Below, piece by piece: positions 51,471 to 60,117 of a stretch of DNA of 64,000 bases (within the stretch, counting starts at the first letter, position 1; each line of letters begins with the position of its first letter). The stretch is from Paraburkholderia phenoliruptrix (lineage in GTDB: Bacteria; Pseudomonadota; Gammaproteobacteria; Burkholderiales; Burkholderiaceae), in NCBI RefSeq assembly GCF_019511605.1, contig NZ_JAEUAV010000028.1:35127-99126 (forward strand), given 5' to 3'. A program made the translations under genes and the position numbers. The notes beneath the pieces are model-generated. The model made no database searches and was not told the DNA's origin. It saw only the letters and a program-made list of their open reading frames with translations.

Positions 51471-52673
51471 TCAAACCGCTGCTGTCCGCGCTACGTCAAG
51501 CTGGGCGTCCACATAGTCCGCCCACCGCTGCGCGATTCGCCGCTGTTCGTTCGCCTTGCTTTGCGCCTCGGCTTGCGACGCGCCTTGTCGCGTTTGCGCT
51601 GAGGTTTTGTCCTCTTGTGCGTGCTGCGCCATTTCCCGAAGATGGGTCGACGCGGTCCGCCTGAAGTCGTGCAGAACGAAATGTTCGACCGCGAGGCCAA
51701 GCGCCTTCACCGCCTGGTTGAGCGTGCTTTTCGCAATGGGCCGGTCTTCGCCCCTTACGCTCGGAAACACGAATCCCGTAGCGGCACGCTGACGGTGCAG
51801 CTCACGCAGCAGCGCCACGGCCTGCTGGGACAGGTAGACCAGGCGGTCGGCCGTCTCTCCCAGACGCGCGGCCGGAATACGCCACAACCCGTGGTCGAGA
51901 TCGAATTCGTCCCACGTCGCTTCGACCAGGTCGGACTTGCGCACCATGGTCAGCACCAGCAGATGCAGCGCGATCTTGAGCGGCCGGCGGATGCTGGATG
52001 TTTCGATTGAATGCAGCATGGTGCCGATCTCGTCACCAGAGAGCACGCGAGTGCGGCTCTCGAAGGTGGCGATGGAGCGCGCCGGCACCACCTGCGCCGG
52101 ATTGGCCGTCGCGAGCTGCCGTGCCATCAGGTACTCGTAGAGGCGCTTGATCACGTTGCGCGTGTGCAGCGCCATTTTCGGCGAGCCGCGGCTTTTAATG
52201 CTGTCGCAAATCGCGACGACGTGCTCCGCCGTCACGCTCTTCACCGGCAAGCCGCCGATGGCGGGCAGTATGTCCTTGTCGAGCGCGCGCCGCGTCGTGC
52301 GGCGATATTCGTCGGACTTCCCCGCCATTTCGGTGGCCATATAAAGTTCGGCGGCTTCGCGCAGCAAGTCGGCTTTCGCTTCCGCGCCACGGTCGCGGCG
52401 CGCGGTGGCGACCGGCGAAATGCCTTGTGCGACCAGATCTGCGTACTTCTGCGCTTTGGCGCGCGCGACTCGCAGCGAGATCATCCGGTAGTCGCCGATG
52501 GTTGCAAGCGGCTGGCGCTTGCCGTTCAGCGAATAGCGGAAGCGCCAGACCTTGGTGCCGGTCGTCATTACCTCGATCACGAGGCCGTTGCCGTCGGCGA
52601 CGCTGTAGCGGGTGGCGCGCGGTTGCAGTGCGCGGACTTGGGATTCGGTAAGAGGGACGGCTTGGCGGGGCAT
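51471..52673 (-). CDS. Degenerate P4-type tyrosine integrase
   Basis: A 400-residue P4-family phage integrase. The N-terminal DUF4102 domain (ATRYSVADGNGLVIEVM, VWRFRYSLNGKRQPLATIGDYRMISLRVAR), the SAM-like core-binding domain, the first catalytic Arg (LTMVRKSDLVEATWDE) and the box II motif HDFRRTAS are present. The following block, which should hold the second His/Trp and the nucleophilic Tyr, is replaced by a Gln/Ala/Lys-rich stretch before the conserved end RWADYVDAQ. The Lys-His segment before VPLS is also altered. It is probably recombination-dead. It lies 170 bp beyond the 3' end of mnmE on the same strand. Confidence 0.85.
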   Translation of the reverse strand: MPRQAVPLTESQVRALQPRATRYSVADGNGLVIEVMTTGTKVWRFRYSLNGKRQPLATIGDYRMISLRVARAKAQKYADLVAQGISPVATARRDRGAEAKADLLREAAELYMATEMAGKSDEYRRTTRRALDKDILPAIGGLPVKSVTAEHVVAICDSIKSRGSPKMALHTRNVIKRLYEYLMARQLATANPAQVVPARSIATFESRTRVLSGDEIGTMLHSIETSSIRRPLKIALHLLVLTMVRKSDLVEATWDEFDLDHGLWRIPAARLGETADRLVYLSQQAVALLRELHRQRAATGFVFPSVRGEDRPIAKSTLNQAVKALGLAVEHFVLHDFRRTASTHLREMAQHAQEDKTSAQTRQGASQAEAQSKANEQRRIAQRWADYVDAQLDVARTAAV

Positions 52674-52843
52674 GCTCTGAGGGCTCGTAAGCGACAGCGC
52701 AAGTTTAAACTGCCGGGGTTTGTGTACCAAGCAATTCGGTTATTGTTGGTCCACAGCGGCGGCCTGTTCGGCATGGGCTGAAATCAAGAGTGCGCATTTC
52801 TACGGCTTTTCTAAGGGGCCAAACGGTTCCCGGCGCAGTTCCC

Positions 52844-52861
52844 CTACTTGCCGATACAGAA
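52844..52861 (-). other. SGI1-like attachment core at the mnmE 3' end
   Basis: The last 18 bp of mnmE read TTCTGTATCGGCAAGTAG, including the stop codon. The core attB of Salmonella genomic island 1 in trmE, as I remember it, is TTCTGTATTGGKAAGTAA, so 15 of 18 positions agree. The sequence encodes the invariant FCIGK end of MnmE, so similarity alone does not prove use as an att site. Confidence 0.5.
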
Positions 52862-54238
52862 CCTGCTGAAAATTACTCCGAGCAGATCATCCGAGCTGAA
52901 CTCGCCAGTGATCGAGTTGAGCTGGTCCTGTGCAAGCCGTAGTTCCTCGGCGAAAAGATCCAGCGCCTGCGAGTTTTGATCCGCGTGCGCGGCGGCAGTG
53001 GCGAGATGCTCCTGCGCGGCGCGCAGTGCGATCAGATGACGCTCGCGTGCAAGGTAGACGCTTTCGGCACCGGCCTGCCAGCCGGCGATCCGCAGCAGTT
53101 CGTCGCGCAGCAGGCTCACTCCGTCGCCCTGTTTCGCCGACAGGCGCACTTCGCTGAGGCCGAGATCAACGTCGAGCGCGCGCGTCTGCGGCGGCAAGCC
53201 GACCAGATCAGTCTTGTTCAGCACTCGCACGACCGGCACGCCGGCGGGAAAGCGCTTCGCGATGGTTTCGTCCTCGGCGGTCATGCCGGTGCGCGCGTCG
53301 AGCAGGTGCAGCACCACGTCGGCACGCTCGATCTCGCTCCATGTGCGCGCAATGCCGATCTTCTCGACCTCGTCTTCCGTGTCGCGCAGGCCGGCGGTGT
53401 CTATCACATGAAGCGGAATGCCCTCGATCTGGATGGTCTGTGCGACCTTGTCGCGCGTGGTGCCCGCGATCGGCGTGACGATGGCAAGCTCGGCGCCGGC
53501 AAGCGCATTCAACAGCGACGACTTGCCGACATTCGGCTGTCCCGCGAGCACCACCGAAAGCCCCTCGCGCAGCAGCGCGCCCTGGCGCGCCTCGGCGAGC
53601 ACGCTTGCAAGGCGCTCGCGAATGCGCGCGAGCTTGCCGCGGGCGTCGGCGGCTTCGAGAAAGTCGATCTCTTCTTCGGGGAAGTCGAGCGTGGCTTCCA
53701 CCAGCATGCGCAGCGTGATTACTTCTTCAACCAACGTGTGGATGTCGCGCGAAAACGCGCCGTCGAGCGAACGGCCCGCCGAGCGTGCGGCGGCTTCGGT
53801 GCTCGCCTCGATCAGGTCCGCCACCGCTTCTGCCTGCGCGAGATCCAGCTTGTCGTTCAAAAACGCGCGGCGGGTGAACTCGCCGGGTTCGGCGAGCCGC
53901 AGACCGAATGCGCGTCCGGCGTCGATACAGCGTTGCAGCACGAGCTGCAGCACGACCGGGCCGCCGTGGCCTTGCAACTCGAGCACGTGTTCACCGGTGT
54001 ACGAATGCGGCGCGGGAAAGTAAAGCGCGATACCGCGATCGAGCGGATTACCGCTGCCGTCGAGAAACGGCACGTAGCTCGCGTGGCGCGGCGCAAGCGC
54101 CTGGCCGGTGAGCGCGTGCATCAGCGGCTGCGCGGCGACCTCGCCGGTGCGGCCGAACGAAATCCGCACCACACCGATGCCTCCCCGGCCGGGCGCGGTG
54201 GCAATGGCGACAATGGGATCGGAGTCGGTGGTCAGCAT
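52844..54238 (-). CDS. mnmE: tRNA-modification GTPase MnmE (TrmE/ThdF)
   Basis: GTPase that, with MnmG, adds the cmnm5 group to wobble U34 of tRNAs; 464 residues. The N-terminal tetrahydrofolate-binding domain begins PIVAIATAPGRGGIGVVRISF. The G domain has G1 GQPNVGKSSLLN, G2 GTTRD, G3 DTAGLRDTED and G4 NKTD. The C-terminus ends in FCIGK with the catalytic Cys. The ATG at 54238 matches the family; the reading to 54376 is an extension. Gene order yidC-mnmE is interrupted here by the XRE gene on the other strand. Confidence 0.96.
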   Translation of the reverse strand: MLTTDSDPIVAIATAPGRGGIGVVRISFGRTGEVAAQPLMHALTGQALAPRHASYVPFLDGSGNPLDRGIALYFPAPHSYTGEHVLELQGHGGPVVLQLVLQRCIDAGRAFGLRLAEPGEFTRRAFLNDKLDLAQAEAVADLIEASTEAAARSAGRSLDGAFSRDIHTLVEEVITLRMLVEATLDFPEEEIDFLEAADARGKLARIRERLASVLAEARQGALLREGLSVVLAGQPNVGKSSLLNALAGAELAIVTPIAGTTRDKVAQTIQIEGIPLHVIDTAGLRDTEDEVEKIGIARTWSEIERADVVLHLLDARTGMTAEDETIAKRFPAGVPVVRVLNKTDLVGLPPQTRALDVDLGLSEVRLSAKQGDGVSLLRDELLRIAGWQAGAESVYLARERHLIALRAAQEHLATAAAHADQNSQALDLFAEELRLAQDQLNSITGEFSSDDLLGVIFSRFCIGK

Positions 54239-54610
54239 GTGGAGGGCGGCGAAATCGGAGGATTGGAGCAGGGCGCTGCGCTCAGGCGCGCGGCGCCGGG
54301 CATTGTAACGCGGGGTCCGGCACCGGCTGGGCGGCGAACTGCCTGCGGATGAGCGCGCGCCATTTTTGCGACGCACTTAAGATTGATCTTAGACAAGCTA
54401 GGATTGTGATTGCGCCATTAGGACCGAGCGAAGTTCGGCGCGAACCGTCAACCGCTACGACCTAAGCTCTGTAAGGAAATTTCGCAAATTTTGACATCCG
54501 CCGCGAGCGCTGATGTATTGGGCGCGTCAAGCTAAAATTATCTCAAATACGCTAAACATGAGCCTGTTCAGTTGTCAACTGGGAGGACGCAGAATTGCAC
54601 AATCTGGCCC
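54239..54610. other. Divergent intergenic region upstream of the XRE gene
   Basis: A 372-bp gap. It contains the palindrome TAAGATTGATCTTA near 54377-54391, the strong promoter at 54491-54519 and a leader of about 85 nt. The leader has a GGGAGGA sequence too far from the assigned ATG and a short overlapping reading frame starting at 54558. The mnmE promoter must lie at its left end. Confidence 0.5.
54491..54519 (+). promoter_or_regulatory. Promoter of the XRE-like regulator gene
   Basis: Consensus -35 TTGACA (54491-54496), 17 bp, -10 TGTATT (54514-54519), in an AT-rich stretch. Confidence 0.7.
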
Positions 54611-55018
54611 ATGCCGACCCCCAAAGAAAAAGCCGCCTTCGCCCGGAGGCTGAAGGACAGCCTGGAGCCGCTGAAAATTCGCGGCGGGACCAAGCTCGCC
54701 GAGCAGTTCAATCTCCGCTATCGCGGCGACCGTCCTGTCACGCCGCAAACCGCTCACAAGTGGCTGACGGGCACGACGATTCCCAAGCCCGACAAGTTGC
54801 GCACGCTGGCGGAGTGGTTAAACGTGAAGGAGCATTGGCTTCACTATGGACCGTCGCCTGGCGCAAGCGCTCGGCCCATGGCCCGCGGCGAGAAATATCC
54901 GCCGTCGCAGGAGACCATCGAACTGGCTTCGAAGATCCAGTCTCTGACGCCGAAGGACCGGTTTCTCGTCGAAGAAATGGTGGTGCGCTTCTACGGTGAG
55001 GATACCGAAGAACAGTAA
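54611..55018 (+). CDS. XRE-like helix-turn-helix regulator
   Basis: A 135-residue predicted DNA-binding protein. Residues about 5-80 resemble the lambda-repressor-type HTH (FARRLKDSLEPLKIRGGTKLAEQFN, VTPQTAHKWLTGTTIPKPDKLRTLAEWLNV), and the C-terminal part has IQSLTPKDRFLVEEMVVRF. The ATG at 54611 gives the natural N-terminus. A TTG at 54572 is in frame, but the only good ribosome-binding site (54581-54587) suits neither start well. Target genes are unknown. It could be a phage-type repressor left by an island, or a conserved housekeeping regulator. Confidence 0.75.
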   Translation: MPTPKEKAAFARRLKDSLEPLKIRGGTKLAEQFNLRYRGDRPVTPQTAHKWLTGTTIPKPDKLRTLAEWLNVKEHWLHYGPSPGASARPMARGEKYPPSQETIELASKIQSLTPKDRFLVEEMVVRFYGEDTEEQ

Positions 55019-55050
55019 CAGAGGTACTGTTTGCATCGCGAGGCAGATAA

Positions 55051-55088
55051 AAAAAAGCCGCCCGGTTCGTTGAGCCGGGCGGCTTTTT
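55051..55088. terminator. Bidirectional terminator between the XRE gene and yidC
   Basis: AAAAAGCCGCCCGG (55052-55065) and CCGGGCGGCTTTTT (55075-55088) around a 9-nt loop, with A and T runs on both outer sides. It serves both convergent genes. Confidence 0.93.
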
Positions 55089-55148
55089 ATTTGCGGCTGG
55101 TGTTGGCGGCTGGCGCGGCGTCTGCCGCGCTGTCTTGCGCGACCGCGA

Positions 55149-56807
55149 TCAGGCCGGCTTGGCGTTCGACTGCCCCATCATGCGCGTGATGTAGTACTGC
55201 TGCGCGATGGACAGCACGTTGTTCACCACGTAGTACAGCACGAGACCCGCCGGGAAGAAGAAGAACATGACCGAAAACGCGATGGGCATGAACATCATCA
55301 TCTTGGCTTGAACCGGGTCCGGCGGCGTGGGGTTCAGCTTCGTCTGCAGGAACATGGAGACGGCCATCAGCACGGGCAGGATGAAATACGGGTCTTGTTG
55401 CGACAGATCGTGAATCCACAGAATCCACGGCGCGCCGCGCATTTCCACGGACGACAGCAGCACCCAGTACAGCGAGATGAACACCGGAATCTGCACGACG
55501 ACCGGCAGGCAGCCGCCGAACGGATTCACCTTCTCGGTCTTGTACAGCTCCATCAGCGCGGCGTTCATCTTCTGCGGATCGCCCTTGAAGCGCTCGCGCA
55601 GCGCCTGCATGCGCGGCGTGATCGCCTTCATGCGTGCCATCGACTTGTAGCTCGCGGCCGACAGCGGGAAAAACACGGCCTTGATCAGCAGCGTGAGCAA
55701 CACGATTGCCCAGCCCCAGTTGCCGACATAGCTGTGAATCTTCTCGAGCAGCCAGAAAAGCGGCTTCGCGATGATCGTCACCCAGCCGTAGTCCTTTACC
55801 AGTTCCAGGCCCGGCGCGATGCCTTCGAGCATGCGCTCTTCTTCCGGACCGGCGAAGAGGCGCGCGGAGACGTCGACCGTCTGTCCCGGCGCAATGGCGG
55901 CAACCGGCTGTTTGACGCCGACGCGATACAGAGCCGGGTCGATTTTCTCCACGTAAATGTCGCGCTTCACGCCCTGCTGCGGAATCCACGCCGACGCGAA
56001 GTAATGCTGCACCATCGCGATCCAGCCGTTATCGGCCTGCTTCGCGTAGTCTTCCTTGTTCTTGTCGATGTCGCCGAACGTCATTTTCTGGAAGTGATGC
56101 TGGTCGGTGTAGACAGCCGGCCCGATGAACGTGTGCGAGAAGCGCGGCGTTTCCACAGGCTGGTCGTCGCGCACCAGTTCCATATAGACCGACGGGCTCA
56201 CCGGCGTCGTGCCGACGTTCTGAATCTTCGTGTCCACGCCGATCACGTAGCTGCCGCGCGTGAACGTATAGGTCTTGATGACCTTCAGACCGCCCTTGAC
56301 CGGCGACTCGAAGCTGAGGCTGAACGACTTCTGATCGCCTTTGAGGTCGGTCTGCTGATTCGGCATCAGCGTGTAGACGTCGTTGTGATTCGGGAAGTCG
56401 CCGCCGAGCAGGCCCGTACGCGCGAGATAGGTGTGATTGCCGGTGCGGTCGAACAGCGTGATGACGAGATCCGGCTGCTTGCCGTCGCCCTCTTTGACGA
56501 GCGACAGCTTCGACAGCGTACCGCCGCGAGTGTCGATTTCGCCGCTATAGACGTCGGTGCTGAACTTGACGAGCTGCGATTGCGTGGCCGCCGGGGTGTT
56601 GGCCGGCGCTGCTGCGTTGGTGGCCGGCAAATCGGCGGGCTGGGTACCCGGCGTCGTGGTTCCCGGTGCAGCGCTGCCGGCCGTTTTGGTCGGCGTGGCG
56701 CTCGGGAAGAACATCGACGGGCGTCCGTGGTCACGTTGCCAGTTGTCGAACAGCATGACCGCTGACATGAAGAAGATGACCCATAGGACGGTGCGTTTGA
56801 TATCCAT
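55149..56807 (-). CDS. yidC: Membrane protein insertase YidC
   Basis: Inner-membrane insertase of 552 residues that inserts and folds membrane proteins with or without SecYEG. The N-terminal helix TVLWVIFFMSAVMLFDNW is followed by an Ala/Pro/Thr-rich linker and the large periplasmic P1 beta-supersandwich domain. The five-helix core contains ISLYWVLLSSVEMRGAPWILWIHDLSQQDPYFILP and FSVMFFFFPAGLVLYYVVNN. The length is typical of beta-proteobacteria. It lies 30 nt downstream of yidD in the rpmH-rnpA-yidD-yidC unit. Confidence 0.96.
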   Translation of the reverse strand: MDIKRTVLWVIFFMSAVMLFDNWQRDHGRPSMFFPSATPTKTAGSAAPGTTTPGTQPADLPATNAAAPANTPAATQSQLVKFSTDVYSGEIDTRGGTLSKLSLVKEGDGKQPDLVITLFDRTGNHTYLARTGLLGGDFPNHNDVYTLMPNQQTDLKGDQKSFSLSFESPVKGGLKVIKTYTFTRGSYVIGVDTKIQNVGTTPVSPSVYMELVRDDQPVETPRFSHTFIGPAVYTDQHHFQKMTFGDIDKNKEDYAKQADNGWIAMVQHYFASAWIPQQGVKRDIYVEKIDPALYRVGVKQPVAAIAPGQTVDVSARLFAGPEEERMLEGIAPGLELVKDYGWVTIIAKPLFWLLEKIHSYVGNWGWAIVLLTLLIKAVFFPLSAASYKSMARMKAITPRMQALRERFKGDPQKMNAALMELYKTEKVNPFGGCLPVVVQIPVFISLYWVLLSSVEMRGAPWILWIHDLSQQDPYFILPVLMAVSMFLQTKLNPTPPDPVQAKMMMFMPIAFSVMFFFFPAGLVLYYVVNNVLSIAQQYYITRMMGQSNAKPA

Positions 56808-56837
56808 GCGTTGTCTCAGTGTCGATGGAACGGCGCG

Positions 56838-57068
56838 TCAGCGCTTTTCAGAAGTGGGAGGCGGGACCAGATCGATGCCGCCCGCGGAAAACGGGTGGCA
56901 GCGGCAAATACGCCTGGCGGCGAGATAAGTCCCGCGCGCGGCGCCATGATACTGGATTGCTTCGCGCGCGTAATCAGAGCAGGAAGGGTAAAAACGGCAC
57001 CGGTTGCCGAGCATCGGGCTCACGGCAAGCTTGTAAAAGCGCAGTAAAGCGATAAGTACCGTTTGCAT
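56838..57068 (-). CDS. yidD: Membrane protein insertion efficiency factor YidD
   Basis: A small amphipathic, membrane-associated protein of 76 residues that helps YidC-dependent insertion. It is recognised by LLRFYKLAVSPMLGNRCRFYPSCSDYAREAI and the late Cys/His cluster RRICRCHPFSAGGIDLVP. Position between rnpA and yidC is the conserved bacterial order. Confidence 0.95.
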   Translation of the reverse strand: MQTVLIALLRFYKLAVSPMLGNRCRFYPSCSDYAREAIQYHGAARGTYLAARRICRCHPFSAGGIDLVPPPTSEKR

Positions 57069-57180
57069 GGCTCATGCGGCCGGACGGCGCCGCGCAACGT
57101 GGAGTACCGGACGGCGCCCGTTGCCGGTGGCCGCCTAAGCTACGGTGGTCCGCGCGAAAAAGCGGGCGGTCACCTGAGCG

Positions 57181-57747
57181 TCACTCCGTCTTGGGCGCTT
57201 GTGCGGGCGGCGCCTGACGACGGGCAATTTCACGCGCTGCCTTGTCGAGCAGCGCCTCGATCTCACTGCGGCACAGTGCCTTGAGCGGCGGCGACGAGGC
57301 GCTTGGCAACGCCTTCCTGTCGAAGCGCGTGTGCAAACGCAGCAGCACATCCCAACCGCCGAACTCCGCGCGCCGCAGCCGGAAGGCCTCACGCGCGATT
57401 CGGCGTACCAGATTACGCGTGGCCGCGCGCGGCGCATACTTCTTGCCGATCACGAGACCCAGACGCGCGTCATTGCCGGTGGGCCGCCCATACACGACGA
57501 AGTGCGCGGTGCGGCGCCAGGGGCGCAAACGAAAAACGGATGAAAATTCATCCGTTTTCAGTAGCCTCGCGGCTTTGGGGAAGGCAGCTTGCGCTCGCAA
57601 CGGTACGGAGCCCTGTTGCGCCGCTTCGGCCGGTTCCGCTTTGCCGCGGGTGTTGCCGCCGGCGTTGCCACGGGTGTCATCTTGCACGTTCAAACCTTGC
57701 ACATTCGAACCCGGCACGGCCTGGCCACGCGCAGACAGAGCGCGCAA
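57181..57747 (-). CDS. rnpA: Ribonuclease P protein component
   Basis: Protein subunit of RNase P, which with the RNA subunit matures tRNA 5' ends. The conserved part starts FPKAARLLKTDEFSSVF and includes the RNR motif region YAPRAATRNLVRRIAREAFR. From the TTG at 57747, which lies 14 nt after rpmH with AAGGCAGG upstream, the protein has 188 residues, including a 50-residue Gly/Asn/Ala-rich extension. A TTG at 57600 would give 139 residues, nearer the usual length. The true start is open. Confidence 0.9.
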   Translation of the reverse strand: MRALSARGQAVPGSNVQGLNVQDDTRGNAGGNTRGKAEPAEAAQQGSVPLRAQAAFPKAARLLKTDEFSSVFRLRPWRRTAHFVVYGRPTGNDARLGLVIGKKYAPRAATRNLVRRIAREAFRLRRAEFGGWDVLLRLHTRFDRKALPSASSPPLKALCRSEIEALLDKAAREIARRQAPPAQAPKTE

Positions 57748-57761
57748 TCCGTTCGCCTGCC

Positions 57762-57896
57762 TTAGATGGCGAGGCGCTTGCGGCCCTTCGCGCGGCGTGC
57801 GTTGATGACCTTGCGGCCGCCAGCGGTCTTCATGCGAACGCGAAAGCCGTGGGTGCGCTTGCGACGGGTAACGGAAGGTTGGTAAGTACGTTTCAT
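57762..57896 (-). CDS. rpmH: 50S ribosomal protein L34
   Basis: A 44-residue, very basic ribosomal protein, below usual reading-frame length cut-offs. The sequence [18 protein letters not shown] and its Arg/Lys-rich remainder ending in KGRKRLAI is unmistakable L34. It is the first gene of the rpmH-rnpA-yidD-yidC unit, with its own promoter upstream (57988-58016) and divergent from dnaA. Confidence 0.98.
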
Positions 57897-57987
57897 GTTG
57901 CTCTCACTTGATCGAAAAAAACCGCGCGATCATCGCTGAAAGCGCAATGGCCGGAGGTTTGCTGAATTGGTTTTCGCGGAACCCGCT

Positions 57988-58016
57988 ATTTAAACCCGTT
58001 TTGCGTTGACCGTCAA
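57988..58016 (-). promoter_or_regulatory. rpmH promoter
   Basis: On the minus strand: -35 TTGACG (58016-58011), a 17-bp spacer, -10 TTAAAT (57993-57988). The leader to the rpmH ATG is about 85 nt. Confidence 0.72.
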
Positions 58017-58071
58017 CAGTTTAGCCGGTGCCGCCTGCGCGCGCCGGGTGCTGCCCCGGATGATCCGTCCC

Positions 58072-58080
58072 TGTGGATAA
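58072..58080 (-). promoter_or_regulatory. DnaA box upstream of dnaA
   Basis: A perfect TGTGGATAA about 200 bp before the dnaA start, suited to autoregulation of dnaA by DnaA protein. Confidence 0.72.
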
Positions 58081-58278
58081 CTCACTTGCGGCTCCGATTT
58101 GGCGTTAGAATCTCGCCTTACCTCCCAAAAATGATGCACGCCGCTCCGGCTCGCTTGCCCCGCAAACCCTTGTGGCACAAGCGCCTGGGGCTGTTACGCC
58201 TGGCTGCTCCGGGCCTTGTTGCGTGCGCGCGACGGGGGCAGCGGCGAGCCCCGTGCACACCATAACGACAGCAACTTG

Positions 58279-59892
58279 ATGAACGAATTCTGGCAACACT
58301 GTTCCGCATTGCTGGAGCGTGAACTCACGCCCCAGCAGTACGTGACGTGGATCAAACCGTTGGCCCCGGTCGCCTTCGACGCCGCTGCGAACACGCTCAG
58401 CATTGCCGCGCCGAACCGCTTCAAGCTCGACTGGGTCAAGAGCCAGTTCTCCGGCCGCATCGCGGATATGGCCCGCGATTTCTGGCATGCCCCGATCGAC
58501 GTGCAATTCGTGCTGGACCCGAAAGCCGGCATGCGCGCGCCTGCGGCAGCGGCGCCTGCCCCGGCGCGCGCAGGTTCGTCCTCGGCGCAGGGTGGCAACT
58601 TCGGCGGCAACGCAGCGGGCGGTCCCGGCAGCCATGCCGGCGGTAACGCCGCGGTGGACGCCGCCGTCGGCGCGGTGCAGGCGGCGCAGGCCGCGCGCGC
58701 CAATCCGGCGCTGGCCGCGCACAACGCCAATGCGCGCGCGGCTGCCGAAGATGCAGCCGACCTCGACTTGCCGAGCCTCGACGCGAACGAAGCCGCGGCG
58801 GCGCGCCGCACGTGGCGTCCGGGCCAGAGCGCAAGCTCGAACGGCTCGGGGGACAACGACTCGATGTACGAGCGCTCCAAGCTGAACCCGGTTCTGACCT
58901 TCGACAACTTCGTGACAGGTAAGGCCAACCAGCTTGCGCGCGCCGCGGCGATTCAGGTCGCGGACAATCCCGGCATCTCGTACAACCCGCTCTTCCTGTA
59001 CGGCGGCGTGGGGCTCGGCAAGACTCACCTGATTCACGCAATCGGCAACCAGTTGCTGATGGACAAAGCCGGCGCGCGGATTCGCTACATTCACGCGGAA
59101 CAATACGTGTCCGACGTGGTGAAGGCGTATCAGCGCAAGGCGTTCGACGACTTCAAGCGCTACTACCACTCGCTGGATCTGCTGCTGATCGACGATATTC
59201 AGTTCTTTTCCGGCAAGTCGCGTACCCAGGAAGAGTTTTTCTACGCGTTCGAGGCGCTGGTCGCGAACAAGGCGCAGGTCATCATCACGAGCGACACGTA
59301 TCCGAAGGAAATTTCGGGTATCGACGACCGCCTGATCTCGCGCTTCGACTCCGGCCTCACGGTGGCTATCGAGCCGCCCGAACTCGAAATGCGCGTGGCG
59401 ATTCTGATGCGCAAGGCGCAGTCGGAATTCGTCAGCCTGAATGAAGACGTGGCGTTTTTCGTCGCCAAGCACTTGCGCTCGAACGTGCGCGAACTGGAAG
59501 GCGCGCTGCGGAAAATTCTCGCGTACTCGAAGTTCCACGGCCGCGAAATCACCATCGAACTGACGAAAGAAGCCCTGAAAGATCTGCTGACGGTGCAGAA
59601 CCGGCAGATTTCCGTGGAAAACATTCAGAAGACCGTGGCTGACTTTTATAGCATCAAGGTCGCGGACATGTATTCGAAGAAGCGTCCGGCCAACATTGCG
59701 CGGCCGCGGCAGATCGCCATGTACCTGGCCAAGGAGCTGACGCAGAAAAGTCTGCCGGAAATCGGCGAGCTGTTCGGCGGACGCGACCACACCACCGTGC
59801 TGCACGCGGTACGCAAAATTGCCGACGAACGCAGCAAGGACGCGCAGCTGAATCACGAATTGCACGTGCTTGAACAGACGCTGAAGGGCTGA
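58279..59892 (+). CDS. dnaA: Chromosomal replication initiator DnaA
   Basis: AAA+ initiator that binds DnaA boxes and melts oriC; 537 residues, longer than E. coli (467) because of a Gly/Ala/Ser-rich domain II (about 90-200). Domain I is MNEFWQHCSALLERELTPQQYVTWIKPL. Domain III has Walker A GGVGLGKTHL and Walker B LLIDDIQFF, plus the Arg finger region. Domain IV carries the box-recognition motif GRDHTTVLHAVRKI. The ATG at 58279 is the standard start. It heads dnaA-dnaN-gyrB. Confidence 0.97.
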   Translation: MNEFWQHCSALLERELTPQQYVTWIKPLAPVAFDAAANTLSIAAPNRFKLDWVKSQFSGRIADMARDFWHAPIDVQFVLDPKAGMRAPAAAAPAPARAGSSSAQGGNFGGNAAGGPGSHAGGNAAVDAAVGAVQAAQAARANPALAAHNANARAAAEDAADLDLPSLDANEAAAARRTWRPGQSASSNGSGDNDSMYERSKLNPVLTFDNFVTGKANQLARAAAIQVADNPGISYNPLFLYGGVGLGKTHLIHAIGNQLLMDKAGARIRYIHAEQYVSDVVKAYQRKAFDDFKRYYHSLDLLLIDDIQFFSGKSRTQEEFFYAFEALVANKAQVIITSDTYPKEISGIDDRLISRFDSGLTVAIEPPELEMRVAILMRKAQSEFVSLNEDVAFFVAKHLRSNVRELEGALRKILAYSKFHGREITIELTKEALKDLLTVQNRQISVENIQKTVADFYSIKVADMYSKKRPANIARPRQIAMYLAKELTQKSLPEIGELFGGRDHTTVLHAVRKIADERSKDAQLNHELHVLEQTLKG

Positions 59893-60117
59893 GCGGCGCG
59901 GGTGGAAAAACAACCTGTTTATTTCCGAAGTCGCCCCCAATTTAGTGAGGCGGTTCCTTTTTCAGGCACAATACAGGTTTAACCGCCCGGCGCGGCCGCG
60001 GGCGGAATTCACGCCGTGACAGGCGCTGCGTGGCGCCGGCGGGGAGCCACGGCTGCGTGCGGAAATGCCTTGAACGGCTCGAAGGCGCGCAGGCCGTTAT
60101 ATCAACGAAGGAACTCT

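Larger units (their letters stand above)
57897..58278. other. rpmH-dnaA divergent control region
   Basis: A 382-bp gap between rpmH and dnaA. It contains the rpmH promoter and a single perfect DnaA box, with no further boxes, AT-rich unwinding element or iterons visible. In many bacteria this gap is oriC; here it looks like a regulatory region only. Confidence 0.6.

Noticed and set aside
52976..54352. 458-codon frame antisense to mnmE
   Set aside because: mnmE is complete with all GTPase motifs; the antisense product has no recognisable feature.
54558..54656. Short overlapping upstream frame before the XRE gene as a leader peptide
   Set aside because: About 31 codons in another frame with no conserved feature; could be chance.
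55087..55989. Second frame over the yidC 3' part, suggesting a frameshift
   Set aside because: The yidC frame is intact over its full normal length, so this is an overlapping shadow.
57897..58278. Classical oriC between rpmH and dnaA
   Set aside because: Only one DnaA box and no clustered motifs; the 5-8.6 kb gaps are much stronger candidates.
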